Positions 37,602-49,874 of a DNA stretch of 64,000 nucleotides are shown one piece after another. The first letter of the stretch is position 1, and every line of letters starts with the position of its first letter. Location of the stretch: the NCBI GenBank assembly GCA_003342895.1, contig PTFA01000494.1, positions 99,982-163,981 of the forward strand. Reading direction: 5' to 3'. The notes under the pieces are model-generated. The model saw only the letters and a list, made by a program, of their open reading frames with translations, had not been told where the DNA came from and searched no databases. Source of the DNA: Casuarius casuarius (lineage: Eukaryota > Chordata > Aves > Casuariiformes > Casuariidae). Position numbers and translations under genes: made by a program.

Positions 37602-37617
37602 TTTTTTTTTTTTTTTT
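37602..37617. repeat. poly-T tract (16)
   Basis: Sixteen T, about 15 bases beyond the candidate donor at 37634 in the minus-strand direction. Confidence 0.95.
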
Positions 37618-37633
37618 AAACAGTAACACTTAC

Positions 37634-37664
37634 CTGAGATGAGCTTTAACTGTAAGCTCTCAAT
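37634..37664 (-). CDS. candidate short exon with perfect donor
   Basis: Minus strand donor CAG/GTAAGTG at 37634 is close to the ideal U1 match. Upstream a T-rich run (TTTTCTTTTTTT, then an n) precedes ATGGAG/ATTGAG. The only open frame reads IESLQLKLIS plus one base, so the exon would end in phase 1. With the adjoining ATG at 37668-37670 it could instead be a start (MEIESLQLKLIS). The n at 37671 hides a base near the acceptor. No family recognised; the leucine/glutamate pattern would suit a helix. Confidence 0.25.
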
Positions 37665-39502
37665 CTCCATNAAAAAAAGAAAATCCCATGGTTTGTTTCT
37701 GTTCATGTTTTGCTATAAGCAGCTTAATCATCTTCTACCAGACTTTTCACCTCCACATTAATTCAGAAACCTGAACCAATTAGCCTTGGAGACACTGTTG
37801 AGGGANGCAATTACCCACTTTCTGCTGCTGTGGCCAGCGCAGTGTATGTACTTGCTAGTTATCAGAGCTATTTCCATGGTCTAGGAGCAAGGCTCATCTT
37901 GATATGGACACGTGGATGAAGAAGGATGAAAACCTGGGTCTGGGTCAAGATGGAGAAACAGAGGCAGCAAAGCTACGTGGATTTCTGCAGAGCCNTGGAA
38001 ACGCCTGGCTTCTTTTTGTTCCTCCACTAGTTTTGCAAGCTTTCTGGACTGCACTGCAATTCCTATTTTACAGTCACAGAGAAGGAGGCTGCAGCGTTCA
38101 TAACTCATTTAGAAGGCAGGGTCTCACTCCTGCCTGAACACAGAAAACTGAAAATGCTGCTCTTCAGCGCTCCAGCTCCTCTTCTCTGGGGAAGAGTCTG
38201 CAGAGGAGCCCGACACCTCAGCTCCCACTGAAGGGCAACNGGACTGGCCCCTGCACACCAGAAAGCAACAGGCTATATATGGCCTCCTGGTGGTCCCTTT
38301 GCAAGAAATGGCTGTCTTCCAAGTATAGAACCTCAGTCACACGCTCATCTACCTTATCTTTCCCATTAGCTGCTAATAGGTGACAGCACAGAAAGGCTAA
38401 GACCCATATCATCAGAGCTGTACGAGTAACAGAAGTTCACTTGTGTCCCACATCACTTCAGAGTAATCACAAGCATTAATCAATTAACGAAAAAGGAGAG
38501 TCTTCATCTTCTCCATAATGAAAAGCCATCTTGACAGCCCCTGACAAGCAGGCAGATCCCAAAACGCCTCTCCATACCAAATACACTTACTTCACAGCNT
38601 TCATTGTGGGCAGCACGTATTGACACAGCACCAGTCACACACAAACCCTCACCGCCAACGGCTGGAAGCTGATGCTCAAGGGCTATGCTGAGAGACCACA
38701 GCCAGGAAGGGAAAGCAGAGGAGGGCCTGGGCACAGGGGAGTATCTTTAAGCAGCATACAAATGCACGTAATGGCTGTGCTGAGCTGCTCCCCTTGTTGC
38801 ATCCCATGTGGATGTAACACTGCAATGAGAAGGGNCTGCCTGGGCACAGCTGGCAGCTAACTGCCGCACCTCCACAGGCAGGAGCAGCAAAGCATCTGTA
38901 CCCATGTACCCTACTTCTACACTGCTTTCAGGACTCGGCAATAGAAAATTAAGAGCAAGTCTCACGATGCTGAAGCATATGCGAAGTTGGTAGGCNGCAG
39001 ACAGATGAGATGTGCTTGACCACTGAAGTTTACTGCCTCCATGGCTTGCACAGTAGACTAGTCTCTCACACAAAGGTTTTCAGCTCAAACTTGTGTGGGT
39101 CCCTTGCTCTTTCATTCTGACTCCTTTTACTTTAGGCCTCCAGTGTTGATTTGAAATAATCATAAGATGCATCCTGAGATTTTCTGACAGGCTGTTTGGA
39201 AGTTGCAACTGTGAAAGGGTTCAGTGAAGGGGCCAACAAGGGAGCTGCCAGGCACCTACGCCTTTGGAAGCAAAGAGGCCAAAGTTGACTCGATATCTGG
39301 AAAGTAGGAAGGTCTGGAAGCTACATCCTTCCCCCACTACCATACAGAGCTAGATGAGCCATTCATGCCCAGAATTTGACATAAAGAAATACATGAGCCA
39401 TGAGAGCTCAGGTCCTGTAACTGCTCAAGCTTTTTGATTTGCACAGAGACAGTCTGCGTTCTAGCTCTGACACACTACAAACTTTCCTCCTTCTCCTGAA
39501 CA

Positions 39503-39607
39503 GTTTGTGTGAACAGTCCCACAAAAATCAATGGGAACACTTGCACAAAGTGACTACACTCAAGACAGACAACACTTAATTGNTACTCATACCTTATGTT
39601 GCAAAAG
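39503..39607. repeat. palindromic transposon relic
   Basis: GTGTGAACAGTCCCACAAAA followed by ATCAATGGGAACACTTGCAC and AAAGTGACTACACTC matches GTGAATAGTCCCATTGAAATCAATGGGACTACTTGTGC...AAGTGACTAC, with the CTCATACCTTATGTTGCA end also recognisable. Confidence 0.5.
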
Positions 39608-40289
39608 TAAGCTGAGGCTGTATGGTATCTGGGACAGCATCCTCCAGACAACCATGTAATTTAGTGCCCACAGCAAAATAACGAGAACCAAGACTTTGTT
39701 CACCTTATCCCAGGCACTGCGATTTGGACAAGTAACTAACATCGCTCCTGCTCTACAGAACTACTTCGGAAATTCACAGTGCTTGGATAATTATGTTTAA
39801 AAACAGTCCTAAAACTGTGTTGCATTGCACGCAGAAAGAAAAGCNGATAAAGTGACACATTCTGTTCACATAACACCATAAAGAAGAGTAAGCTGCTACA
39901 ATTTAAAACCCAAGAGGAAAATCGGTCAGGATATAAATCACTTCTGGCCTCCCCAGAACGGCCACCTCAGCATCTTCTGTGACTTTAACTGTATTTTGGT
40001 TCAAAACATTCAGTACAACTCAACATACAAATAAATAGTAACAGATGACCACATCTGTCCCTTTCCCATCACAAGACTAAGTCAAATCCATCTATACAAA
40101 GTGTCACCTATTATTTTGATTATTATGTTTTAGAGGACAACACATGAAGGAGGATCATTTAAAAATGAAGTAAAAAGAGAGCATATGAAAACCAAATACA
40201 TTTCCACTTTGCTGAAGTATTTTCTTCCCATGCCTGAAACATTTGTTCTGTAATTTGAGAGTGTGCCTACAACTTAAAACTCAAATTCG

Positions 40290-40425
40290 GAACGTGTGTG
40301 TTTGCACGTGTGAACATACGCCTGCTATATGGGCACGCACGTACCACCATACATAGAAAAGGAATGTACTCACCCACATGGTAATGCTGTCACGCATGTG
40401 TATGTGTGTGGACACATACACAGTC
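40290..40425. repeat. degenerate CA/TG-rich alternating tract
   Basis: Scattered GTGTGTG, CACGTGTG, GCACGCACGTAC, CATGTGTATGTGTGTGG and ACACATACACAG form a purine-pyrimidine alternating stretch, probably an eroded microsatellite. Confidence 0.6.
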
Positions 40426-40694
40426 CAACAATACTCACCATACGCTCTTAGGCAAATAAAGTAAATGTCAATTATTTTTTCTATTAGGAGAATATGTTAT
40501 GAGTAATCACTGAACCTTTGAGCCTTCCNAGTGGCATCCCAAGTCCTCTTTGGGAAGCTCATTTCATTTAAAACCATTCTTCTCAAGTTGCTGCTGCTTT
40601 TTCATCTGGATTGCCTTTTCACACTTAAATCAGGCAAGAAGTGACCCTTTCCAATACCAGTAGGTGTTCTTTTGTTTTGTTTTTGTAAATTTTG

Positions 40695-40695
<1 letters not shown>

Positions 40696-40725
<30 letters not shown>
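40696..40725. repeat. A-rich tract (A19 G A10)
   Basis: Nineteen A, one G and ten A. The preceding TTTTGTTTTGTTTTTG gives a T-rich then A-rich arrangement. Confidence 0.95.
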
Positions 40726-42488
40726 GAATCTCCTAATCCAGCTTACTCCTTTCCTATGCAAGGGGAAAGTCTTTTCCTCTTACTGCACGCTCTTTCATTG
40801 TTCTAACCCCCCAACATGTCCACCTGCAACATACNGGATTTCCTAGGGTTGAATGCTAAATCTTTGTACCAAGACAGACAATATACTACTACTCTTCAAC
40901 TGCAAATGGTAGCACAGAAGAGAGGTACATGACAAAACACGATGATTAAGACGACTCGAAAGCAGTACAAAATAGCTTCTCGAAATCCGTTACCACACAG
41001 AATACTCCTCCTACATCATCTTTTCTACTCAAATTCATCTAGTTCATTGAAGGGNCCCAAACTATGGAATTCAATCCGTCCAGTCCATTGACAGCATTCT
41101 TGGCCAAGATTTTCCAAAGTGACTGATGTCNTTGTGTTCTTTAGCTTTTCATAGTCAGTATGTGTTACCTTCAGAAAGATGGTCAAAAAGCATTGCCTTG
41201 TTGCTTCCTTAAACCTACCCCTCTTTTTGATGTTTCAAGGTGAGCACTCAACACTTGAAACAAAGAAAAGATCAGATCATTTCTAAGTATCTTGGCCATT
41301 TAATTGCAGGTCTATCCTTTTACTGTCTTCAAGGTTTTTGAGCTTCAAAAGCAGCTTACAGAAGAAAGGACCTTCAAAGATAGATTCTTCTCACTTTAGC
41401 CTTAGTACAGCTGTTTACACCTGAGCAAACAGGCTGCAAAATGCTATGCAAATGTATGCNCCTTGCCTAGAGAAAACCACCATCCCAGACAAAGGAAGAG
41501 GAGAATCAGGTCCCTGAATCACAAAGAGTAAGCTTTCAAAAGCTAATTGCCAGCACCACCTCTATTAGACTTCAGTTTCTTTTGAGCTGATCCCAACACA
41601 CACCATGTTCATTTTCCATCACCACCCATATTGTTGTCTCAAGGGTAAAGAAAACAGCCACCATTTTCAGCTTGTATTTGGCCCCAAAATACCACGTTGA
41701 AAACACAAGTGATTTTCCATCAGAACACAACATACTCAAATGATACAATATTATCAAGCATCCTAAGAGGTAATTTCTTTTCAAACTGTACCTTAACAAG
41801 TCAACGTTTATTTCCTGAAGAAAGGNTTTACTGAGTTGTATGCCCTGTATACATCCATTTAAGCCAAATTTACATGCCGACAGCATGAGATAGGCTTTTA
41901 AAAATCTAAGGACTCTCCTCAGAAATTAATGGTTGATCTGGATGAACTTATCCTCAACAGTTGGCTTTGAGACTTACAAAGCAGCCTCAGGGGACTTAGA
42001 CACCAATGAAATAGAGGTCTTTTGGATACATCGCTTCCTGAGTGATGGTCTTGCTCTCTGTGCATCTTGCTGAGCACCACACCTTGTAAAGAAAGCAGCA
42101 CTTCAAAACAGGAGAAACAGAAGCTCAAAGACTACTTCTGAAATCAGACAGGAAAAACTCAGATCATCTAAGAAGCAAAACCGGAGATTCCCAAGACTGT
42201 GTTTCGCTGCTGAAACAAAGCAGAATTCCTCTCACCTAGATATAGACATTTGCAGTATGAATGCTAGAGCTGATCTCCCCCTACTAACTGATGGAGAGAA
42301 ACAGGCACTTCTCCGGTGCAAGTCCCACGCGCTGGAGGTGGCCTAAAATACATCAGACAGATGGCACCGTTAAAGTGCCTCTCTCCCTCCATCCAACACA
42401 GAGGCGCTCCAGGCACTAGCTAAGGCATAGATCACTCCACTGTAGCCGCAGAATACAGGCAAAGGGAATGATGAATGTCTGATTTCCT

Positions 42489-42550
42489 GCCAAGTTGCAC
42501 CAGCATAAATCAGGAATAATTCAAGTTGCTCATTAATGGAAGAGTGCATT
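42489..42550. repeat. palindromic transposon relic
   Basis: TTGCACCAGCATAAATCAGG followed by AATAATTCAAGTTGCTCATT matches the TTACACCAGTGTAAATCAGG-AATAACTCCATTGAAG element. Confidence 0.5.
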
Positions 42551-43245
42551 CAGCTCCCTGACACTGCTTTGAAAAGTTCATCTGACATTCATGCATTTTA
42601 GATCAAAAACAAGGAACAGAGGGCTTCCTATCCAGTTTCATAAAGCTGTATTTCAACAACCAATTCCTTCCATTAAGGAGACCAAATTCAGGTTTTTGAA
42701 CAGTGCTTACCTCCTCCGAATTGTCTTTCATTTATGCCCTGCCAGGCACTCCCATTCTTTCCTCCTAACTTGCTTATCTGGTTGTTCTCAGTCACTCGCA
42801 CCTTCCCTTGCACTAGGCCCAGCACTGGTAGTTTCCAGCAAGCACTTCCTAACCTCTGTCCCTTCCCTCTCCTCTACCTGCTCTTGGGAGAGAGCAGACC
42901 TAAATCTCACCTGCTCTGGATTTCTATCAGAGATAACCCGCTGATCAGGCCTACAGAATGACATGCATATCCAGAATACATACAGAGAGCTGATGCTAAA
43001 AACCCTACATCATTTCAGCCCAGACTGCAGTAAGACGAGAGGCTCCCTTGTCTCTTCTGCATCTTGTGTGCCATCAGAGATCCTGGCACTGGTCCCGCAG
43101 AACAGACCGATTCGTAGTATTTGTAGCTGCGTCAGGGAAAGGCACAGATCTGCGCTCCTACCGACCAAGCAGCAGTACTACTGCAGGAGCAGCCGTCGTT
43201 AGTTCTGATCAGCAGCTCCAGGGAAGACCATTCCCTTGAACGTAC

Positions 43246-43318
43246 CTGCAGTAAGCGTCATCCACCTGCTCGGCCTCTTCGCCCGCAATGGTTTTGTCCG
43301 TATGCCGCGTTTTCCCAC
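43246..43318 (-). CDS. candidate 73-nt exon, CpG-rich
   Basis: Minus strand donor TGCAG/GTACGT at 43246 is strong. The preceding 73 bases carry about seven CpGs and one open frame beginning GKTRHTDKTIAGEEAE and continuing QVDDAYC, ending in phase 2. The acceptor (GGGACAGGAACCAG) lacks a pyrimidine tract, which is the main weakness. Its phase fits the candidate exon at 44107-44155 (which ends in phase 1). The product is unrecognised. Confidence 0.22.
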
Positions 43319-44020
43319 CTGGTTCCTGTCCCCNTGACACTCACCATTCAGAGAACAGCTGCAACAGGTACTCTTGAGACCAACATCCACAGGAGCNGTC
43401 TTGCTTCCCAGAGGCATAAATCAAGAGCTGGAGTACAACTCTGGTAGCAAAGGCATTGCTTAGCCGAGTGTTGGCTTTAGCTTTCTTTTTGGTAGGTGCA
43501 GAAACCTGAGCCTTTTNTACCCCTCCCTCTTAATTTCCAAGGAACAATTTAAGTGAAATCAAACAGAAAGAAAGAAAAAAATCAGCACATTCCTCACAGG
43601 GCCCCTCTGGCTGCAATGCTGCTGAACCCCTGCCACAGAAGGGTCAACTGAGACACACAAGTATAACCAAAAACATTTATGTCCCACGTTCCCTCCCAGG
43701 AGCCCGAAGTATATACTTCGGCATAAGGGGACAACCATCGCAGGGAACATAACACACAGCATCTCTTCTTCACATGACTTTAGTAAGAGCAACCTTCATT
43801 ATTAAACCGGTAACTGAACTCGGGCAGCACCACTGCACCCAGCGTATTGTAAGAAACAGGTTTCAAGAGGCCATTGACTTCTAGCCCTGTAAGGCAGGAA
43901 TATGCTTACTCTTAGTGATCACCAGGAGATGAAAGATATATTTAGAAACCTTGTGTAAACCAGAGATGGGGAAAATCATTCTTGCAGCAGTGGCTGCCAG
44001 CACATTTTGTGCCCTTGGAA

Positions 44021-44062
44021 GGGCTCAGTTTCTGATTTATATCAACTCCAGATGATCNGTTT
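44021..44062. repeat. possible palindromic transposon fragment
   Basis: GGGCTCAGTTTCTGATTTAT then ATCAACTCCAGATGATC resembles CTGATTTACACCAGCTGAGGATC, one terminal half only. Confidence 0.25.
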
Positions 44063-44106
44063 GTCAGCACGGCTCTACGTCAATACTAGAAAGTGCAGGC
44101 ACTCAC

Positions 44107-44155
44107 CGCNCAGAGCATGCAGAAACAAAGCCAAGGCAACTTTGCTGTTACACAC
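44107..44155 (-). CDS. candidate 49-nt exon
   Basis: Minus strand: a possible branch site (GTTGAC) and ATTTTAG acceptor precede 44155, and donor GCG/GTGAGTG follows 44107. Phase 0 reads VCNSKVALALFLHAL with an n-containing codon, ending in phase 1. It is hydrophobic enough to be part of a membrane segment. The pyrimidine tract is short. Paired with 43246-43318 only by phase and proximity. Confidence 0.17.
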
Positions 44156-44229
44156 CTAAAATGTCAACATCCAAGACAGCAGAGGGCCTGAGGTTTCCTG
44201 CTAGCATGGACACACATGTGCCCCTGCAT

Positions 44230-44251
44230 ACACACACACACACACACACAA
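44230..44251. repeat. (AC)n microsatellite
   Basis: About eleven uninterrupted AC units. Confidence 0.95.
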
Positions 44252-44376
44252 ACTCCTACTATGAAATCCAGGCTCATTCAGTGCACTTGCCAATGAGTCC
44301 AAAAAACAGGAACAAGGCTTTTCAAAGGCAGCTAAGAACTGCTTATAAGCTCTAGTCTCTGTTGCGCATAACATAA

Positions 44377-44411
44377 GCAGCAAGTATTGCCCCTGCAGCA
44401 AGTATTGCCCA
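44377..44411. repeat. 18-bp tandem duplication
   Basis: Two adjacent copies of GCAGCAAGTATTGCCC with an 18-base period (44377-44394 and 44395-44411), nearly identical, so probably recent. Confidence 0.9.
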
Positions 44412-46379
44412 GTTGTATTGATTTATGTAACTTCAGTGAAAATGTACATAAACCCCCAAACCTGTGTAACTGATACCTCCACATTTTCACCGTACTGGGC
44501 AAGACATCTGGAGAAGTGCTAAAAACATAGCAACCCTAAGAGGGATGCTCAGAAAACGTACACTGGTTCGGCTCTGCGCCTTTCCAGGAATTTCAGGACT
44601 TGCAGAATCAAGTTTACATCCTCAGTCAGAACACATNCATTCAAGGGGAATAACAGCAGCAGCTTAAAAACCAAGGAAAACCCTACACCCTTAAAAACAG
44701 ATGGATCCTTCATTCTGGTCAGCTGTGTGCTGCCAAGCCCCTTTGCTAAAACTCACTGCAGCTGATAGGCATCCCCCCACCCGAAGGGGAACAGAAGGTT
44801 ATGGAGCCGCTACAGCCAAAATCTGCCGCAGCAGGGGTGCTTCAGAGTAAAAGAGCTCTCTACCTGTTTTAGAGCATTTTTCAGTCGCTCACAAAAGCAA
44901 CTGGCCATTTAAAACACTAACACAGACATTTTCATTGGCTTGTTTTGATTCAAATCCAGAAGCATTACCAGTTTCAGGCTTTCTGAAGATACAGACATTT
45001 GTCCCTTCAAGTTCTGATGCAGCAGATCGCTTTCATTTATCTACAAAGTCCTGGCAAAACATGTAGCTTGGGATCTAAGTAGCTATTATAAAGCTNGTTA
45101 GATAGCAATCAGTACCATCAGAACCGGCAGCTACAGCCTCAGAGCCTCTTCCATCTTGCACACCANAGTACTGACCTGAAGCTGATAATCTTCATCTGCC
45201 ATAAAAATCTACAAGAGCTGGTGCCCAAGNGGTAAAAATATCACAAGAGACTGCGCTTCAGTTTGAGGGAGTGATAATACACATTTACTTGATTCTTTCA
45301 ACTTGTTTCCAAAAAGCAGCTAAGCCTTCCTTGAATGAGGTCCTAAAATAAACCTGTAAACTAAGTCTNATTAATTAATCTTTAAAGAGAAAAAGACTTC
45401 TCTTGCTTTCTCCTTCCCTCCCATCACAAAGCAAGCAAAGTTAAAGTGCATTNGAAACCCATATTCCTGGAGACTTAGGTGTATCTCCACAGGCCAGCTC
45501 CTTGCAACTAGGATGAAAATGAGAAAAGCAGATCCTTAGCCATGNGTTTGGGAAGAGGATAAAGAAACTACTTCTGTGATTTTCATTAAACAATGTCTTT
45601 TTATAGGCTGATGGATNACAGCAAGTTCGTTTTAAAATAACAATCATGCTTGAAGTTGCTGNTAATCTAAGGCTAAATAAAACATCCATTTAAGAATGTT
45701 TATTTGTTCCAAACTGTTTACATTCAGGGAAAGAATTATTTCCTCTATCAGCTGGTTAACAGCAGCATGAGAGTCACACTGAGCACATCAACAGCAAAAT
45801 TCAACGCTGCTCTTCAAAACAGGAAAACCTTTGTCCTTTGCCTAAAGCTTCCCGAGTGTTTTAGCAAGCAGCACCACCAAGAAATTATTGCCACTAGCAG
45901 ACATAACTAGCCTACAAATAGCCTGCAAAACCCTGGACCTTGAAGCTATTCATTATGATGAAGCCGAACAAGAGCAGCAATGTCACCNTCCTATCGGAAC
46001 CCTAAAGGAAATACAAATGACTCGAGCTGTTTCTGGAAAGATGCCCCAAAGCCACTCCGGCATGGATTAAAAAAAAATATCACAACACTATGAATTTAGT
46101 AAGAAGTCATACTCACTTCTATAAACAGAGGAAAGTAATATTTCCATACAACTGCTTGAAATATAAGGTGAAACAAAGCGCAAAGTGAAATATAAAGTAG
46201 GTGATCAGACATTGCAACTTGGGATCCATGTCACTATCTGAGCCAAGTGACATTTCCAAATATATTTGAGGGTAAAATATAGTTTTAAGACATGGCGAGA
46301 CTCGTATTGAAAGCAGTAATTATCCTTTCAGCTTAGAGACTACGTGGAGGTTGACCCTTAGACAGAGGCTTCTCTGCAG

Positions 46380-46680
46380 AAACAAAGCAGCAGCAGCAGC
46401 GCCGTGCTGAAGGTACAGTTAAGAACGGGGCGATTATCTTACAGAGTAAATGTAGCACCTAAGGCAAAAGGCATCTAAATCCAGGTGAGCACACAGGGCA
46501 ACTTCAAAGGGCGGCCAGAAGCGCCTGGCGGGGAGGAAGGCCGGGGAGGCAGCATGCTCAGACCTGGACCCGAGCGGCTGGTTTGCTAGNGCCTAAGGTG
46601 AGCAACGCTGCTGCTGCCGCCGCAAGGGAGCCCCNAGAGCGGCCGTCTTCGCTGCCTCGAGGAACACACTTAAAGCTCAG
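46380..46680. promoter_or_regulatory. small CpG-rich block, possible promoter or first exon
   Basis: About 18 CpG dinucleotides lie in about 300 bases, against near-absence of CpG in flanking DNA. The block includes GGGCGG and GGCGGGG Sp1-like motifs, GCCGCCGC and GAGCGGCCG. Two strong plus-strand donor-like sites fall inside: CCAG/GTGAGCAC near 46484 and TAAG/GTGAGCAA at 46597-46598. That combination is typical of a CpG-island promoter with alternative noncoding first exons transcribed rightward. The only ATG before the second donor (about 46553) meets a TAG after 11 codons. No TATA box is obvious. Confidence 0.35.
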
Positions 46681-49600
46681 TGCAACAAAACACGATCCAG
46701 CCTGATATACACGAGATCGTGACATCTCAAGTCTACCGTGAGGGAAATGTGCTCAGGTTGATTTCATACATACCCAGTTTTCACCAGTTTATCTCAAAGC
46801 AGAAAACTCTCCGTGGAGGGGGAGGGAACAATCTGTCATGGACTTANGCACACAGACTCTGACACATGCAGTCCCCGACAGCTGGAAAGGTGCATTGGGC
46901 CAGAAGCATCACTAGCTCATTGCCATTTCTCCCTGCCTCCCGTAAGCATCACTGCTACTGGCCACTGTCAGAAAAAGCAAAGCGGGGTTGGCATGCCTTG
47001 GGTCTAACCCGCACAGCTGGGCTGCTGCTTTGTTCTTACCTGGTGTTCACTGCACTTGAGTTACAGGAACATTCATGTGCACTGGTTACTCAGGAATGAT
47101 TTGCTTTTCAAAGAACAAAGTGAANTGCATAGAGTATCATGGCTAATGAAGAGCCATGTGCTAGATGACTTAAGGAAATACAGAAAGTTCTCTCACGCGC
47201 TCACCAAGAGCTAGTTACAAAGCAAAGTATGCTTTTGTACAGCTAAGACTACAACTTGCCTACTCAGAGCTAAAATTCATGCTGAGCTTTGAAGTCAGTA
47301 GCAATCAAAATATTTATGAGTCAAAGAGGATCTTCCTTCACAGCCAAGCTTGTTTGTTGATGTTGGAGCTGGGCAAAACAAGTACAACAAAATCCATGAC
47401 TAAGCAAAACTCAGCTGGGTTCGAGTTCCTAATCCTGAACCACCATCAAGACCACATCCCTTCCTCCAACCTGTTACGGAAACTGTAAGGTCCTCAGGCC
47501 AGGGATACGGCCTTCCCTTGGGACCATCCTGCCACTGCATAAACAACAACTTGCACCAAAGTCAAGCATANGCTGCATAGTCTCCAAGTTTTAACTGACC
47601 ACACTGGAGGTAGAAGTCCTACACCCGGTTCCAGATGTGAGCCCTCTTGAAGAAAGGGACCAAACTCACCCTCTCTGATGACCCGAATATTTGCAAAGAA
47701 ACTCTCTCAAACATCAGGCTGGTTTCACGTTTTGAAAAATAGACGATAAAGCATAAACTACAAGTGCTGGCCTGAGCCTGGATCCAATGCTGCATTTTTT
47801 ATTTGGATTTCTCTTTTTTAAACCACAAAACATGGAATACTTGAGGAAAATTTTCAGTTTCACATCAACCTAATATATCAGTAAAACTGATGGCTCAGAT
47901 CTTTTGTTAGCACAGCGTGATACTGCGTTACTACCAATGTCAATGAAATTAAGCCAACCTAAACCAGAGTGTTTTTCTGCAACCAGCATTTTTAGTATTA
48001 CTGCTCAGCACGCCTCCATATTCTCTAGGTTAGGGCTGTCCTCTGGGACGCAGCACAGGGAAGAGCTGTCTAGGCCACAGGACTGTAACATTTGTTTTTT
48101 GCTCACGTCAGAAAGGGGCTGAGGAAACACAGAAGGTCACAGCACAGAGCCCAGGCACTGTCTGCTCACTGCCACACGGCAGCCTTGCCGCAGGCCTATT
48201 AAACCAGAATATTCCTGGTGCTCTGAAAACATGTGAGGAGGTGCGGGGAGGGATGCTGTCTGGAATAAGCAGGCAGCAGGGGTGGAACAGCCATAAACTG
48301 TNAGGCGGGCAATAGGGGCTCCGAGGTGATGATGGCACATCTAAACGGGGCAAGGAGCTAAACAGGCATCAGTTAAGAAAGGAACTGCAATTCCCTACCA
48401 GCCCTGGAGAGGTAAAAAGCCACATACCAATGGGGTCTGGAGCAGGGAAAAAAAGCTTGGCTTTGTCATTAGAAAGCTGCTGTAAAAACCTCTAGGGGGG
48501 ACATGTGGGCTCAGTGGAAAGAACAGAGCCCTGTGGGATGGGAACTCCTTCTACCTACAATAGCACAACAGGACNAGAAATACAAAAATAAGAGGTTACA
48601 AGGGCTGAGGGGACAACACACTCTCCCTAGGCTGACTCTTCCTATCACTGCCTGTGCCGATGGCCAGGGAAGAAATGCTCCCATCCCACCCCTTCTAGCT
48701 AGGGTTAACAGCTCCATGGGGCAGGCTGAAGGAAGGGAGAGGAAAGTGGGAATCTGAAAGGAAGAAAAGCAAGACGGGGCAGCATGGCACTGAATCACCC
48801 AGCTGTCAGCAGCCATCCCGCTGTTTCCACCGTCACGCAGGACAGTCAACTTTTTTGGACTGGGATGCTTGCACTGTATGGCTATTCATATGGCCTCTCG
48901 CAGCCCTCCCAGGCTGGCAGGACACGCTTGCACGGGACCATGCCACTCCAGCTACTTCTCTGCANAGAGCACTGCGCTCTCACTTCAGTCTGTCATCTTT
49001 AACCCAACCTCTGTTATTATCCAGGTTTCTTAAGACCTTCAGCGGCACAGTGGCCCCATCTAAATACACCCCTCTAATTCTCCTTTTGGGGGTTTTGGTT
49101 AATCAATAGCTGCTTGGATGTTTCACATGCTGGATTTAGACATTCGTGAAGTTTTATCAGTTTTCTGTAGCACTTGCAGGAAGAAAAAAAAGAATTCAAC
49201 TTCCTTATAGCAATCAACCTCAAAAGAAATCAACAACATTCCTGAGACCAACAGTGTTTGGGACCAAAGCAAATTACATCCAGCTTAGCAATAAAATTTC
49301 TTAAGGAAGCCTACTGAGTTCCACAGCTGTTCTGCAATACAAAAAAATCCTTTGGTCTCTCCACTTCCTCACCCTGCTGTCACTGCTTCAACTTCCTCTT
49401 TATTTTCCTGATCTCCTTAAACCAGACCGAGTTTTTCATCACTGGCAAGCACTGCTTTTATTTTAAGGACATTTTGCGGTGTAGACATGACTGTATCTGG
49501 GCAGGCAANGAGCAAACATGCTTGTTGCACTGCCACCAGGGTTCTGCTTTCATTTCTCTGGGGCAGAATCATCACCTGACTTTGCTCAAGCTTGTCCTGC

Positions 49601-49860
49601 AAAATACTCAATGTAATTAAGAACTAGCTAAATTTAGCTCATTCTTCCAAGTTAAGTCAGAAGGAGTAAAAAGGATTCTTCATTTGCACTGTTGCAATTT
49701 TGGATCTGTCATCAATCTCTCAAAATGGAATAAGCAACAGAGTCTGCTTGGCTTGATCTCAGATCTAGAGAAGCTCCATTTACAGTGGTAGTGAAAGCGG
49801 TTTGAATGTACTGTCATGAGTTGGGCAGGAGAGGTGGTGGTTTCAGGAGTGGGGTTTTTC

Positions 49861-49874
49861 TTTTTTTTTTTTTT
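49861..49874. repeat. poly-T tract (14)
   Basis: Fourteen consecutive T. Confidence 0.95.

Larger units (their letters stand above)
27014..37633. other. no firm gene; intron-like or intergenic
   Basis: Apart from the plus-strand candidate at 33.6 kb, only short chance frames are visible. A very short minus-strand splice pair (27444-27468; CTCCCTGCAG ... CAACAG/GTACCT) was noted but is too small to support. MIR-like relics lie at 31.2 and 32.3 kb. Confidence 0.6.
37665..46379. other. no firm gene; intron-like or intergenic
   Basis: Apart from weak candidates at 43.25 and 44.1 kb, the span holds relics at 39.5, 42.5 and 44.0 kb, the A-rich tract at 40.7 kb and the CA repeat at 44.2 kb. A purine-rich minus-strand frame near 42.7-42.87 kb ends at a strong donor (GGAG/GTAAGC) but has no usable acceptor. 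Confidence 0.6.

Noticed and set aside
40664..40846. Lysine-rich frame through the A tract
   Set aside because: Artefact of translating poly-A.
42709..42870. Purine-rich minus-strand frame ending at GGAG/GTAAGC
   Set aside because: Length explained by purine bias and no pyrimidine tract for an acceptor.
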